Shown piece by piece: positions 1 to 5,558 of a DNA stretch of 7,851 nt. Both the position numbers and the translations under genes were made by a program. Numbering within the stretch: position 1 is the stretch's first letter; each line of letters opens with the position of its first letter. The notes under the pieces were generated by a model that did no database searches, had not been told where the DNA came from, and saw only the letters and a list, made by a program, of their open reading frames with translations. The stretch is from contig CALGKV010000009.1 in assembly GCA_937930465.1 (NCBI GenBank), forward strand, positions 1-7,851, given 5' to 3'. This DNA comes from Methanosuratincolales archaeon. GTDB lineage: Archaea > Thermoproteota > Methanomethylicia > Methanomethylicales > Methanomethylicaceae.

Positions 1-42
1 ATGATCGAGGGCATGCTCTTGGAGGAGTTGCCGGGATTCTGA
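1..42 (+). CDS. Probable C-terminal tail of an unidentified upstream gene (partial)
   Basis: Frame 1 is open from the window edge to a TGA at 40-42 and reads MIEGMLLEELPGF. Its codons (ATC, GAG, GGC, CTC, GGA, TTC) resemble those of the genes downstream, which is why this frame is preferred. Frame 3 stays open to a TAA at 69-71, but it uses CGA/CGG arginine codons that are uncommon here. Too little is visible to name a product. If this is a gene end, about 90 bases separate it from top6B, enough for top6B to have its own promoter. Confidence 0.3.
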   Translation: MIEGMLLEELPGF

Positions 43-61
43 TCCTGCGGCTCGTAACCGA

Positions 62-80
62 GAAACGATAAATACGTTTC
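62..80. promoter_or_regulatory. Perfect inverted repeat enclosing a TATA-like box upstream of top6B
   Basis: The sequence is GAAACG, then ATAAATA, then CGTTTC: two perfect 6-base arms around a 7-base A/T core. The core (68-74) resembles an archaeal TATA box. With the usual spacing of about 25 bases, transcription would start near 96, leaving a leader of about 38 bases before the TTG at 134. A symmetrical element centred on a TATA box is where an archaeal repressor would be expected to block TBP/TFB. The repeat is seen directly; the promoter and operator roles are inferred. Confidence 0.5.
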
Positions 81-96
81 CACAATTAGAGGTAAG

Positions 97-115
97 CGAA
101 AATTCTGGAATTTCG
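97..115. repeat. Imperfect palindrome in the top6B leader
   Basis: The left arm CGAAAATTC and right arm GAATTTCG flank a TG centre and pair with a single extra A in the left arm. The element lies at the expected transcription start of top6B, just upstream of the ribosome site at 122-127. It could be a protein-binding site or a weak 5' hairpin. A chance A/T-rich match is also possible. Confidence 0.3.
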
Positions 116-133
116 TCATGCGAGGGTCTACTG

Positions 134-2026
134 TTGGTGGATGCTACTCCGGATGTTGGGGCTAAGGGCAAGCCCCAGAAGAAGGTAACCGCTAGTGGAA
201 AGGCTACCGGCGCAAAGCGGAAAAGCTCCAAGCCCGTCCACAAGGAGCTGCTTACCGCCGCAGAGATTGAGGCAAGGAAGATGCGGGCGGTAAACCCTGC
301 CCAGTACTACCGCCAGAACTTGGGTCAGCTCGGTTTTGGTGATCCGGAGCACGCCCTCGTCCAGACAATCAAAGAGCTGATGGACAATTCGCTTGACGCC
401 TGCGAAGCCATGGGCGTCCTTCCAGAGGTCACTGTGGAGCTGACTGCCACAACTAAAAGGTACGAAGTCGTCACAAACAAGACAAGGGACGGTAGCGTCA
501 GGACTTTTCCTGTCTTCAAGCTTGCGGTCGAGGACAACGGATGCGGGGTCTTGAAGGGCAAAGTCGCAAAGTGCTTCGGCAGCGTGCTCTATGGGTCGAA
601 GTTCTTCTCATTCAGGCAATCCCGAGGGCAACAAGGTCTGGGCGTCCACGCTGCAATAATATACGCCCAACTCACATCCCTCGAGCCGGCAGTGATAACC
701 ACAAAGACCGAGTCCGACCCAAAGGGGTTTCAAGTAGTCCTGAAGATAGACACTGAGAAGAACTCCCCCGTGATGGTTTCCTCGGAGGAGGTAGAATTCT
801 CAAAACCTCACGGCACAAGGGTCGAGCTCATGATTGCGGGGGACTACACACAGAAAGTCGAGTCTTTCATAAAGGAGCTATCGCTCGCAAACCCGCACGC
901 AGATCTCAAGTTCTCTGTTGTTGCCCAGCCAGGGCAAGAGCCGAAGGTGCTCCACTTCAAGAGGGCGAATGAGGCACTTCCCCCGCCCCCGAAGGAGATC
1001 AGGCCCCACCTCCTCTCGATGGAGCCAGGGGCTCTCCTAGAGATGAGGTCAAACGACACCTGCTGCTCCACAGCCAAGCAGTTCCTGGTGAGGCATTTTG
1101 TCAGGATCTCCGACGCCAAGGCCGAGGAGCTGCTGAAGGCTTCAGGTTTAGCAGTATCTATTCCCCCGAAGGAGATTGATGTAGAGGCTTTGCTCAAGGC
1201 TGCAAGGGAAGGCGATCTGATGCGCCCGCCCTTGGACGTCCTCAGCCCGATAGGCGAAGATGCCCTCCGGCAGTCAATAAGGAGGATCTACCCCGATGCT
1301 GAATTCATCTGCACAGCCTCGAGGGAACCGTGGTCCTACCGCGGAGTCCCCTTCCAGATAGAGGTCGGGGCGGCTTACGGCGGTCAGTCAGTGATAGAGG
1401 ACTGCGAGCGCGTCAAGGAAGGTGTGTTCAAATCCCGAGTGATCCGTCTAGCCAACAAATGCCCCCTCATCTACGACTCGAAAGACTGCCTTCTGTACAA
1501 GGTTGTTAAGGAGATAAACTGGAGGAACTACAAGCTACCCCAGGAGGAGGGAAACCTCCCTATGGCACCTCTCGTAATCATAGTCTCGCTTGTCTCCACC
1601 AAGGTGCCATACTCGGTTCCTGGCAAGTTTGCCGTGGCCTACCACGAGGAGATCCGTGAGCAGCTTAAGCTAGCCCTGCAGAACCTCGGTAGGATGATCC
1701 AAGGGTATATCTCTCACCGGCAAAGGCAGGAACACGAGCAGCACAGGCAGAGCATATTCCAGATCTATGCGAAGGAGATCGCAAGGGACATCTCTGTTCT
1801 CACCGGCCAGGATCAGGAGCTGATATACGGAAAGCTGATGGAATCAATAAAGTCTAAGCAAAGAGCCAAAGCCGCATCCAGACTAAAGCCGGAACCCCAG
1901 GCCCCTCCAGCCCCTGCCCCAGAGGCAATTCCGCAACACCCAGAAAAGAGGATGCTCGAGATTGCAGAGATCCCGCCCCAGATGCCGAAGAAAAAGCAGT
2001 TTACCCTTGAGGAATATTTGAGGTGA
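134..2026 (+). CDS. top6B: DNA topoisomerase VI subunit B (ATPase subunit)
   Basis: This is the ATP-binding subunit of the A2B2 type IIB topoisomerase, which passes one duplex through another to relax and decatenate DNA. The 630-residue product has the GHKL ATPase motifs in order: the N-box ELMDN (81-85, with E81 the expected general base and N85 the Mg ligand), DNGCG (134-138), and SRGQQGLG (163-170), followed by KPHGTR (224-229). A helix-two-turn-helix region (about 296-340) and the transducer domain follow; the transducer includes STKVPYS (488-494), whose Lys490 is the expected ATP-contacting lysine. The start is TTG 134, preceded by GAGGGT at 122-127; no earlier start exists in this frame. 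The first 50 or so residues are a Lys/Ala/Ser-rich extension absent from typical short Top6B proteins. The C-terminus has a Pro/Ala-rich linker (about 585-602) and ends in a PIP-box-like peptide (622-629). It is the first gene of a cluster with top6A four bases downstream. Confidence 0.96.
   Translation: MVDATPDVGAKGKPQKKVTASGKATGAKRKSSKPVHKELLTAAEIEARKMRAVNPAQYYRQNLGQLGFGDPEHALVQTIKELMDNSLDACEAMGVLPEVTVELTATTKRYEVVTNKTRDGSVRTFPVFKLAVEDNGCGVLKGKVAKCFGSVLYGSKFFSFRQSRGQQGLGVHAAIIYAQLTSLEPAVITTKTESDPKGFQVVLKIDTEKNSPVMVSSEEVEFSKPHGTRVELMIAGDYTQKVESFIKELSLANPHADLKFSVVAQPGQEPKVLHFKRANEALPPPPKEIRPHLLSMEPGALLEMRSNDTCCSTAKQFLVRHFVRISDAKAEELLKASGLAVSIPPKEIDVEALLKAAREGDLMRPPLDVLSPIGEDALRQSIRRIYPDAEFICTASREPWSYRGVPFQIEVGAAYGGQSVIEDCERVKEGVFKSRVIRLANKCPLIYDSKDCLLYKVVKEINWRNYKLPQEEGNLPMAPLVIIVSLVSTKVPYSVPGKFAVAYHEEIREQLKLALQNLGRMIQGYISHRQRQEHEQHRQSIFQIYAKEIARDISVLTGQDQELIYGKLMESIKSKQRAKAASRLKPEPQAPPAPAPEAIPQHPEKRMLEIAEIPPQMPKKKQFTLEEYLR
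1997..2020 (+). other. Candidate PCNA-interacting (PIP-box) peptide at the Top6B C-terminus
   Basis: Residues 622-629 of Top6B read QFTLEEYL, one residue before the end of the protein. This fits the PIP-box pattern Q-x-x-[ILM]-x-x-[aromatic]-[aromatic or Leu]. It follows a three-lysine run (619-621) and a low-complexity Pro/Ala-rich stretch. Archaeal PCNA clients such as FEN1, RFC-L and family B polymerases commonly carry their PIP box at the extreme C-terminus on a flexible tail. The match is seen directly; binding to PCNA is inferred. Confidence 0.5.
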
Positions 2027-2028
2027 TC
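2020..2028 (+). promoter_or_regulatory. Extended ribosome-binding site of top6A, overlapping the top6B stop codon
   Basis: GAGGTGATC is a nine-base match to the complement of the conserved archaeal 16S rRNA 3' end. It spans the last codons and the TGA of top6B and ends two bases before the ATG of top6A. It fixes ATG 2031 as the start and implies coupled translation of the two subunits, which suits an equimolar A2B2 enzyme. Confidence 0.8.
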
Positions 2029-2030
2029 GC

Positions 2031-3185
2031 ATGGTCAAGAGCAAAAAGCCCGAGCAGAACTTGCGGTCGCTTGAGAGCTTCGACGACTCTGCAAAGAAGC
2101 TACGCCAGATCTTCATGAGCTTAGCTTCTGAATTAGCCCAGTCAAAGCCTCCAGTTCTGAGGATCCCCGTAAGGACCGCATCAAATACCGTTTATGACGA
2201 GCGCCGCAAGATCTTGACGCTCGGCGAGAGGGTGAGCGAGCGCAGATTCAACGATATCAGCGAAGTCAGATCGTTCATGCAAACCCTCCTCCTTGCCAGA
2301 GGCATATATGAGGCCCTGCAGCACGACGATCACCCCACAATAAGGGATCTGTATTACTATACGCTCCACACAATAGAAGGAACAAACATCGAGACTTTCA
2401 ATAGCCAGGACGAGTCAAACAACATATTTCAGGACATTGAGGTAATGACTGGGCTGCTCAGAGAGCAGATGGGGGTTGTGGCGGAGTCAAGGGGAGCGCT
2501 TGTGGGTGAGATCGTCCTCCAGTCCAAGGGGAACAAGATTGACTGCTCCAAGTTCGGAATCGGCGCATTCAACATACCCTCGCTATGCGACCAGATCGAA
2601 ATAGTGAGCGTAGACGCTGAATACGTTTTGGTTGTCGAGAAGGACGCAATATTCCAGCGCCTCAATGACTACGAGTTCTGGAGGAGGAACAAGTGCGTTC
2701 TGATCACAGGTAAGGGTCAGGCTGACAGGGCTACACGTAGGATGGTTAGGCGCCTCAATGAAGAATGGGGTCTGCCTGTCTATGTACTGACCGATGCCGA
2801 TCCGTTCGGGTGGTACATATACTCAACCTACCGGGCAGGCAGCATCAGTCTCTCCTACGAGTCCTTCCGACTTGCTTGCCCAGAGGCCAAATTTCTTGGC
2901 CTGACCATGACTGATCTCGAAAAGTACGAGGTTCCGAAGGATCACCTCATAAAGGCAAATGAGATGGACATAAAGAGGGCCAAGGAGCTACTAGTCAGGG
3001 ATCCAAAGTCAAAGAAGCCGAGGTACCCATGGTTCTACGAATCCAAGCGCTGGCGGCAGGAGATCCATCTCTTCCTGGAGCGTCGCGTGAAGGCAGAGAT
3101 CGAGGCCAAGTCGTCCAAAGGCTTCAGGTTCCTCTCTGACGTCTACCTGCCTGAGAAATTGGCTAGCAAGGATTGGATAGCCTGA
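2031..3185 (+). CDS. top6A: DNA topoisomerase VI subunit A (DNA-cleaving, Spo11-like subunit)
   Basis: This is the catalytic subunit that makes the transient double-strand break, covalently holding the 5' ends through a tyrosine. The 384-residue product is near the usual family length. The winged-helix (5Y-CAP) domain contains IRDLYYY (104-110); by alignment with the Spo11 R-D-[IL]-[FY]-Y motif the nucleophile is probably Tyr109. The Toprim domain shows VVEKD (201-205, with metal-binding Glu203), GKGQAD (227-232) and TDADPFG (254-260, the D-x-D pair Asp255 and Asp257), all intact. The start ATG 2031 follows a near-perfect ribosome site that overlaps the top6B stop. Its TGA is directly followed by the next plus-strand ORF, so the three genes are probably one transcript. 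Nothing is missing or truncated. Confidence 0.97.
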   Translation: MVKSKKPEQNLRSLESFDDSAKKLRQIFMSLASELAQSKPPVLRIPVRTASNTVYDERRKILTLGERVSERRFNDISEVRSFMQTLLLARGIYEALQHDDHPTIRDLYYYTLHTIEGTNIETFNSQDESNNIFQDIEVMTGLLREQMGVVAESRGALVGEIVLQSKGNKIDCSKFGIGAFNIPSLCDQIEIVSVDAEYVLVVEKDAIFQRLNDYEFWRRNKCVLITGKGQADRATRRMVRRLNEEWGLPVYVLTDADPFGWYIYSTYRAGSISLSYESFRLACPEAKFLGLTMTDLEKYEVPKDHLIKANEMDIKRAKELLVRDPKSKKPRYPWFYESKRWRQEIHLFLERRVKAEIEAKSSKGFRFLSDVYLPEKLASKDWIA

Positions 3186-3194
3186 GTGGTCAGA

Positions 3195-3548
3195 ATGGGC
3201 ATAAAGGCTAGTTTCGGAGAAGGGCGCTACCGGATATCTGCGGAGGCCATCAGGGCAGGAGACGACATACTAGTTTTTGTGGGAGGCGGCGAGAGGCCCC
3301 ACATTGGGGGATTTTCGTTTTCGGAGCCGTCCGCTTCCACAGTATCTTTCTCAATCCCGGACCACAAGGACTTCGTGGTCTCACACCAGGTTTCCGAGAA
3401 GGTCAGCAGGGCACTAGGGAAGAGGTGCCTTGCTGTTTCAGGAATACACATCGAAAAAGCCACCAGGGAGGAGATCTCGACCTTAGTGAAGAACTCCCTG
3501 ATCTGCACAGAACTCCTCATTGATCTGATGAAGGAGGCTGGTCTGTGA
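3195..3548 (+). CDS. LpdD-like (putative prenylated-flavin chaperone) domain protein
   Basis: This 117-residue protein lacks membrane segments. From memory it resembles the small LpdD-like family: the pattern EGRYRI, then GDDILVFVGGGERPHIGG, then an HKD around the middle, and finally a G-IH segment near an Ala-Thr-x-Glu-Glu-Ile stretch. LpdD accompanies gallate decarboxylase in Lactobacillus, a UbiD-type enzyme needing prenylated FMN, and the domain is annotated as a prenyl-flavin chaperone. In support, the gene converging on it is ubiX, which makes that cofactor; their 3' ends overlap by 32 bases. ATG 3195 is chosen because homologues start just before the EGRYR motif. GTG 3186, directly after the top6A stop, is an alternative that adds three residues; neither has a strong ribosome site, so translation is probably coupled to top6A. 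The family assignment is fairly likely, the client enzyme unknown. Confidence 0.65.
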   Translation: MGIKASFGEGRYRISAEAIRAGDDILVFVGGGERPHIGGFSFSEPSASTVSFSIPDHKDFVVSHQVSEKVSRALGKRCLAVSGIHIEKATREEISTLVKNSLICTELLIDLMKEAGL

Positions 3549-4110
3549 CGTCCTGCGTCTCAGACCCCCACCTTTTGAATAGATCGTGCTCTATGCCGAG
3601 CTGATCCAGCACCTTGCCTACCACATAGTCCACCAGACCTTCGATTGTTTTAGGCCTGTGGTAGAATCCTGGGGATGCTGGGAGCACTACGCCGCCTGCC
3701 ATAGTCACTTTCAGCATGTTTTTTATGTGGACGAGGCTTAGTGGGGTCTCCCTCGTTACGAGTATGAGCTTCCTTCTCTCCTTGAGCGCAACATCCGCAG
3801 TCCTCGAGATCAGGTTGGAGGAGAGCCCATTTGCAATCTCCGCAAGAGTCTTCATTGTGCACGGGACTATTACCATCGCGTCGAATTTGCAACTTCCGCT
3901 CGCAGTCGGTGCCATCAGGTCCGAGCTCCTGTAAACCTCCCCGAATTCGGCAAGGTCCTCTGGGGACTTGGAGTCTTCCATCTGAAGTATCCTCGCTGCA
4001 TAATCTGATATTATTGTTGCAGTCTCAACCCCTCTTTCCTTGAGACTCTGGAGAAGCCTGTACCCATATGTGGTCCCAGTCGCGCCAGTCATAGCTACTA
4101 TTACCTTCAT
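3517..4110 (-). CDS. ubiX: UbiX-type flavin prenyltransferase
   Basis: UbiX joins a dimethylallyl group from DMAP or DMAPP to FMN, giving prenylated FMN, the cofactor of UbiD-type decarboxylases. The 197-residue product shows the family pattern: MTGATG near the N-terminus (7-12) for FMN binding, TASGSCKFDAMVIVPCTMKT (69-88), LISRTADVALKERRKL (100-115), RETPLSL (120-126), and PASPGFYHRPKT (144-155) carrying the conserved Tyr150. The ATG at 4110 is preceded by GGGAG six bases upstream. The last 15 or so residues are hydrophilic and lie over the end of the LpdD-like gene. No ubiD is in the window. In many archaea UbiX serves anhydromevalonate phosphate decarboxylase of the modified mevalonate route to membrane lipids, which is the likeliest client here but is inferred. 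Confidence 0.93.
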   Translation of the reverse strand: MKVIVAMTGATGTTYGYRLLQSLKERGVETATIISDYAARILQMEDSKSPEDLAEFGEVYRSSDLMAPTASGSCKFDAMVIVPCTMKTLAEIANGLSSNLISRTADVALKERRKLILVTRETPLSLVHIKNMLKVTMAGGVVLPASPGFYHRPKTIEGLVDYVVGKVLDQLGIEHDLFKRWGSETQDVTDQPPSSDQ

Positions 4111-4199
4111 ATGGAACTCCCAGTTTTTCTCTGTAGCGAGCCTTTTGATATCACTTCCTGTTTTTTACCTTTTGGCAAGGCACTTTTTCTTCCTCCCAT
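4107..4199 (-). CDS. Possible 30-residue basic leader peptide upstream of ubiX
   Basis: The minus strand has an ATG at 4199 and an open frame of 30 codons ending in a TGA that overlaps the ubiX start (ATATGA). The peptide begins MGGRKSALPKGKKQ and holds eight Lys/Arg against one acidic residue. An A/T box at 4242-4248, read on the minus strand, would place a transcript start about 20 bases before this ATG. Against it: the ORF is short, there is no clear ribosome site, and no family is recognised. It may be a short coupled leader peptide or simply an A-rich 5' leader. Confidence 0.25.
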   Translation of the reverse strand: MGGRKSALPKGKKQEVISKGSLQRKTGSSI

Positions 4200-4241
4200 C
4201 TATTTCTGACCACATCGCCGGTCAAAGAGCCGCCGACAGAG

Positions 4242-4248
4242 TTAAAAA
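4242..4248. promoter_or_regulatory. A/T-rich candidate TATA element between ubiX and the RAM-domain gene
   Basis: TTAAAAA on the plus strand (TTTTTAA on the minus) is the clearest TATA-like block in the 172-base divergent gap 4111-4282. Read on the plus strand it would start transcription near 4271, about 12 bases before the RAM-domain ATG. Read on the minus strand the start would fall near 4218, ahead of ubiX. It may serve either or both directions; the assignment is weak. Confidence 0.3.
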
Positions 4249-4282
4249 GCATCAATGGGCTATTCTTAAGGGTGCATTATTG

Positions 4283-4516
4283 ATGGTAGGCGTAATTGCA
4301 TACATGCTCTTAGTAACCGATACGGGGAAGGAGTACGAGATAATAAAGGAGATCAAGAAGCTGAAGGGCGTTACCGAGTGCAGGGCAGTCTATGGCGAGT
4401 TTGACGTCTTCGTAAGGCTTGAGGTCGACGACCTCAGCGCTCTGGACGAGATAGTGACCCAGATAAGGAGAATCCCCGGATCAATACAATCAACCACTCT
4501 TTTAGGATCGCCCTAA
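4283..4516 (+). CDS. Stand-alone Lrp/AsnC RAM (ligand-binding) domain protein
   Basis: The 77-residue product has the babbab pattern of the RAM domain that binds amino acids and drives oligomerisation in Lrp/AsnC regulators. Visible signs are GEFDVFVRLEVDD (38-50), where the family has G-x-[YF]-D, and IRRIPGSIQSTTLL (61-74), matching the typical I-R-x-I-x-G-[VI]-x-x-T-x-T-L ending. There is no DNA-binding helix-turn-helix domain, so this is a SMALL RAM-type protein that may bind a metabolite or modulate full-length Lrp partners. ATG 4283 is chosen because it starts the domain cleanly and has GGTG eight bases upstream. The frame stays open back to 4040, but that part runs antisense to ubiX and gives an implausible hydrophobic sequence. 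Its TAA overlaps the ccdA stop (4513-4516), so the two genes meet tail to tail. Confidence 0.85.
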   Translation: MVGVIAYMLLVTDTGKEYEIIKEIKKLKGVTECRAVYGEFDVFVRLEVDDLSALDEIVTQIRRIPGSIQSTTLLGSP

Positions 4517-5130
4517 ATAACCAAAAGGGACCATATGATCCATGCAAGTGTGACGAGCAGCACTGCAGTCTGGAATCTCTTTGACAACTTTGAGAGCTTA
4601 ATCAATCTCTTTCCTAAATTTGCAAAAACGCCAATGAGGAAGAAAGGCAGACCGAGCCCCGCTGAATAAGCCATCATGAGTGCAAGCCTTGTTGCAAGCT
4701 CATCCGCCGCTAGGGCGTATATGGAGATTGCTGCCAGCAGGGGCATTATGCAAGGCGCGGCAATCAAAATGATCAGAGCCCCAAATAAGAAGCCTGCTAT
4801 CATGCCTTTTTTTCCCTTCAGAAATCCGATCTGGATTGAACTGAGCCTGTGCGTGAAAATTGAGTCAATTATTATCAGCGAAATGATCACTGCTGCGGTT
4901 CCGAAGAACCACCTCCCGCCCACGATCCCGCCCATCAGCCCTATTATTGCAGCTATGACCAATCCGCCGGCAATCACCCCAAGGTACACGGTTAGAGACC
5001 CCTTGAGACGATCGAATTTCTCGGAGCCAAAAACGAATGCCATGAAACCAGGAACTATAGGCAAAACACAAGGCGTGGCTGCACTAGCAAAGCCAAGAGA
5101 GAATGCAAAAGCAATCTGGAATGGATCCAT
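4513..5130 (-). CDS. ccdA: CcdA/DsbD-family membrane thiol-disulfide electron transporter
   Basis: This 205-residue protein is almost wholly hydrophobic, with about six membrane segments, as expected for the short CcdA branch of the DsbD transmembrane domain. Such proteins carry reducing power from cytoplasmic thioredoxin across the membrane to an outer thiol protein. The two conserved redox cysteines are present in their normal Pro-Cys contexts: TPCVLPIVPG (Cys21) and APCIMPLLA (Cys127). The ATG at 5130 overlaps the stop of the upstream gene by one base (TAATG), with GAGGG nine bases ahead, so translation is probably coupled. The immediate upstream partner is a membrane-anchored thioredoxin-like protein, the natural acceptor of its electrons. 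The final target, such as cytochrome c maturation or extracellular disulfide repair, cannot be told from the window. Confidence 0.9.
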   Translation of the reverse strand: MDPFQIAFAFSLGFASAATPCVLPIVPGFMAFVFGSEKFDRLKGSLTVYLGVIAGGLVIAAIIGLMGGIVGGRWFFGTAAVIISLIIIDSIFTHRLSSIQIGFLKGKKGMIAGFLFGALIILIAAPCIMPLLAAISIYALAADELATRLALMMAYSAGLGLPFFLIGVFANLGKRLIKLSKLSKRFQTAVLLVTLAWIIWSLLVI

Positions 5131-5558
5131 TACATTATGCCCTCTATCTCCTTTTTTAGTTCATTGACATCTAAGTAAATCCCGTCATGTCTGCTTACTA
5201 CCAAACCATCCTTGTTTATGAAAACCAACACTGGAACCTTTAAGGCTGACCAGTCTTCAAATACACCTGCTAATCCCTTCGAGTACCTGAGGTATATGAA
5301 ATTGACCTTTTGGCTATACTCATCGTATGCAAGGTCAATTGAACGATCTTGTAACATGCATAACGGGCAATTTGAAGCGGAGAAGTATATGACCGTCCCC
5401 TTCCCACTCGATACGGACTCATTTATTTGGGGATGATCTAGTATCGCTTTGGTCCCTGGAAATCCCTGTCTGTTAGCAAATAATTCTGTCAACGCATATG
5501 ACGCCAATGCCAATGCAAGCACAGCTGCAAATAGTATGACTGTCTGTTTCTTTCTCAA
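5130..5558 (-). CDS. Membrane-anchored thioredoxin-like protein with a CPLC active site
   Basis: The 142-residue product starts MRKKQ, followed by a single hydrophobic segment (about 6-28), giving an N-terminal signal anchor that places the rest outside the cytoplasm. The thioredoxin-like domain has a beta strand before the active site CPLC (64-67), and KVPVLVFINKDG (107-118), where Pro109 is the expected cis-proline. CPLC differs from the CGPC of thioredoxin and the CPHC/CPYC of DsbA and glutaredoxin. The start is TTG 5558, overlapping the trpS stop as TTGA, with GGGAG eight bases upstream; no ATG would keep the anchor. It lies between trpS and ccdA and is probably reduced by CcdA. The A/T-rich third-codon positions (for example ATA, TTT, GCA, TTA) stand out from those of trpS. 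Precise substrates are unknown. Confidence 0.85.
   Translation of the reverse strand: MRKKQTVILFAAVLALALASYALTELFANRQGFPGTKAILDHPQINESVSSGKGTVIYFSASNCPLCMLQDRSIDLAYDEYSQKVNFIYLRYSKGLAGVFEDWSALKVPVLVFINKDGLVVSRHDGIYLDVNELKKEIEGIM

Noticed and set aside
3..71. Frame-3 reading (ending VTEKR, TAA at 69-71) as the tail of an upstream gene
   Set aside because: It uses CGA/CGG arginine codons that are uncommon in this window, and its stop lies inside the TATA-centred inverted repeat. The frame-1 tail ending at 42 has more typical codons. Not fully excluded.
844..1197. 117-codon minus-strand ORF inside top6B
   Set aside because: Antisense shadow of the Top6B H2TH/transducer region, with Ser/Ala-rich low-information sequence.
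4040..4282. N-terminal 81-residue hydrophobic extension of the RAM-domain ORF, suggesting a membrane-bound RAM protein
   Set aside because: Its first part is antisense to ubiX and the rest is antisense to an A-rich leader, which creates Phe/Leu runs by chance. The RAM domain starts neatly at ATG 4283 with GGTG upstream.
4676..5167. 163-codon plus-strand ORF opposite ccdA
   Set aside because: It is the antisense of a clear CcdA gene, with a composition (Pro, Ile, Ala runs) expected of a mirrored membrane protein and no recognisable domain.
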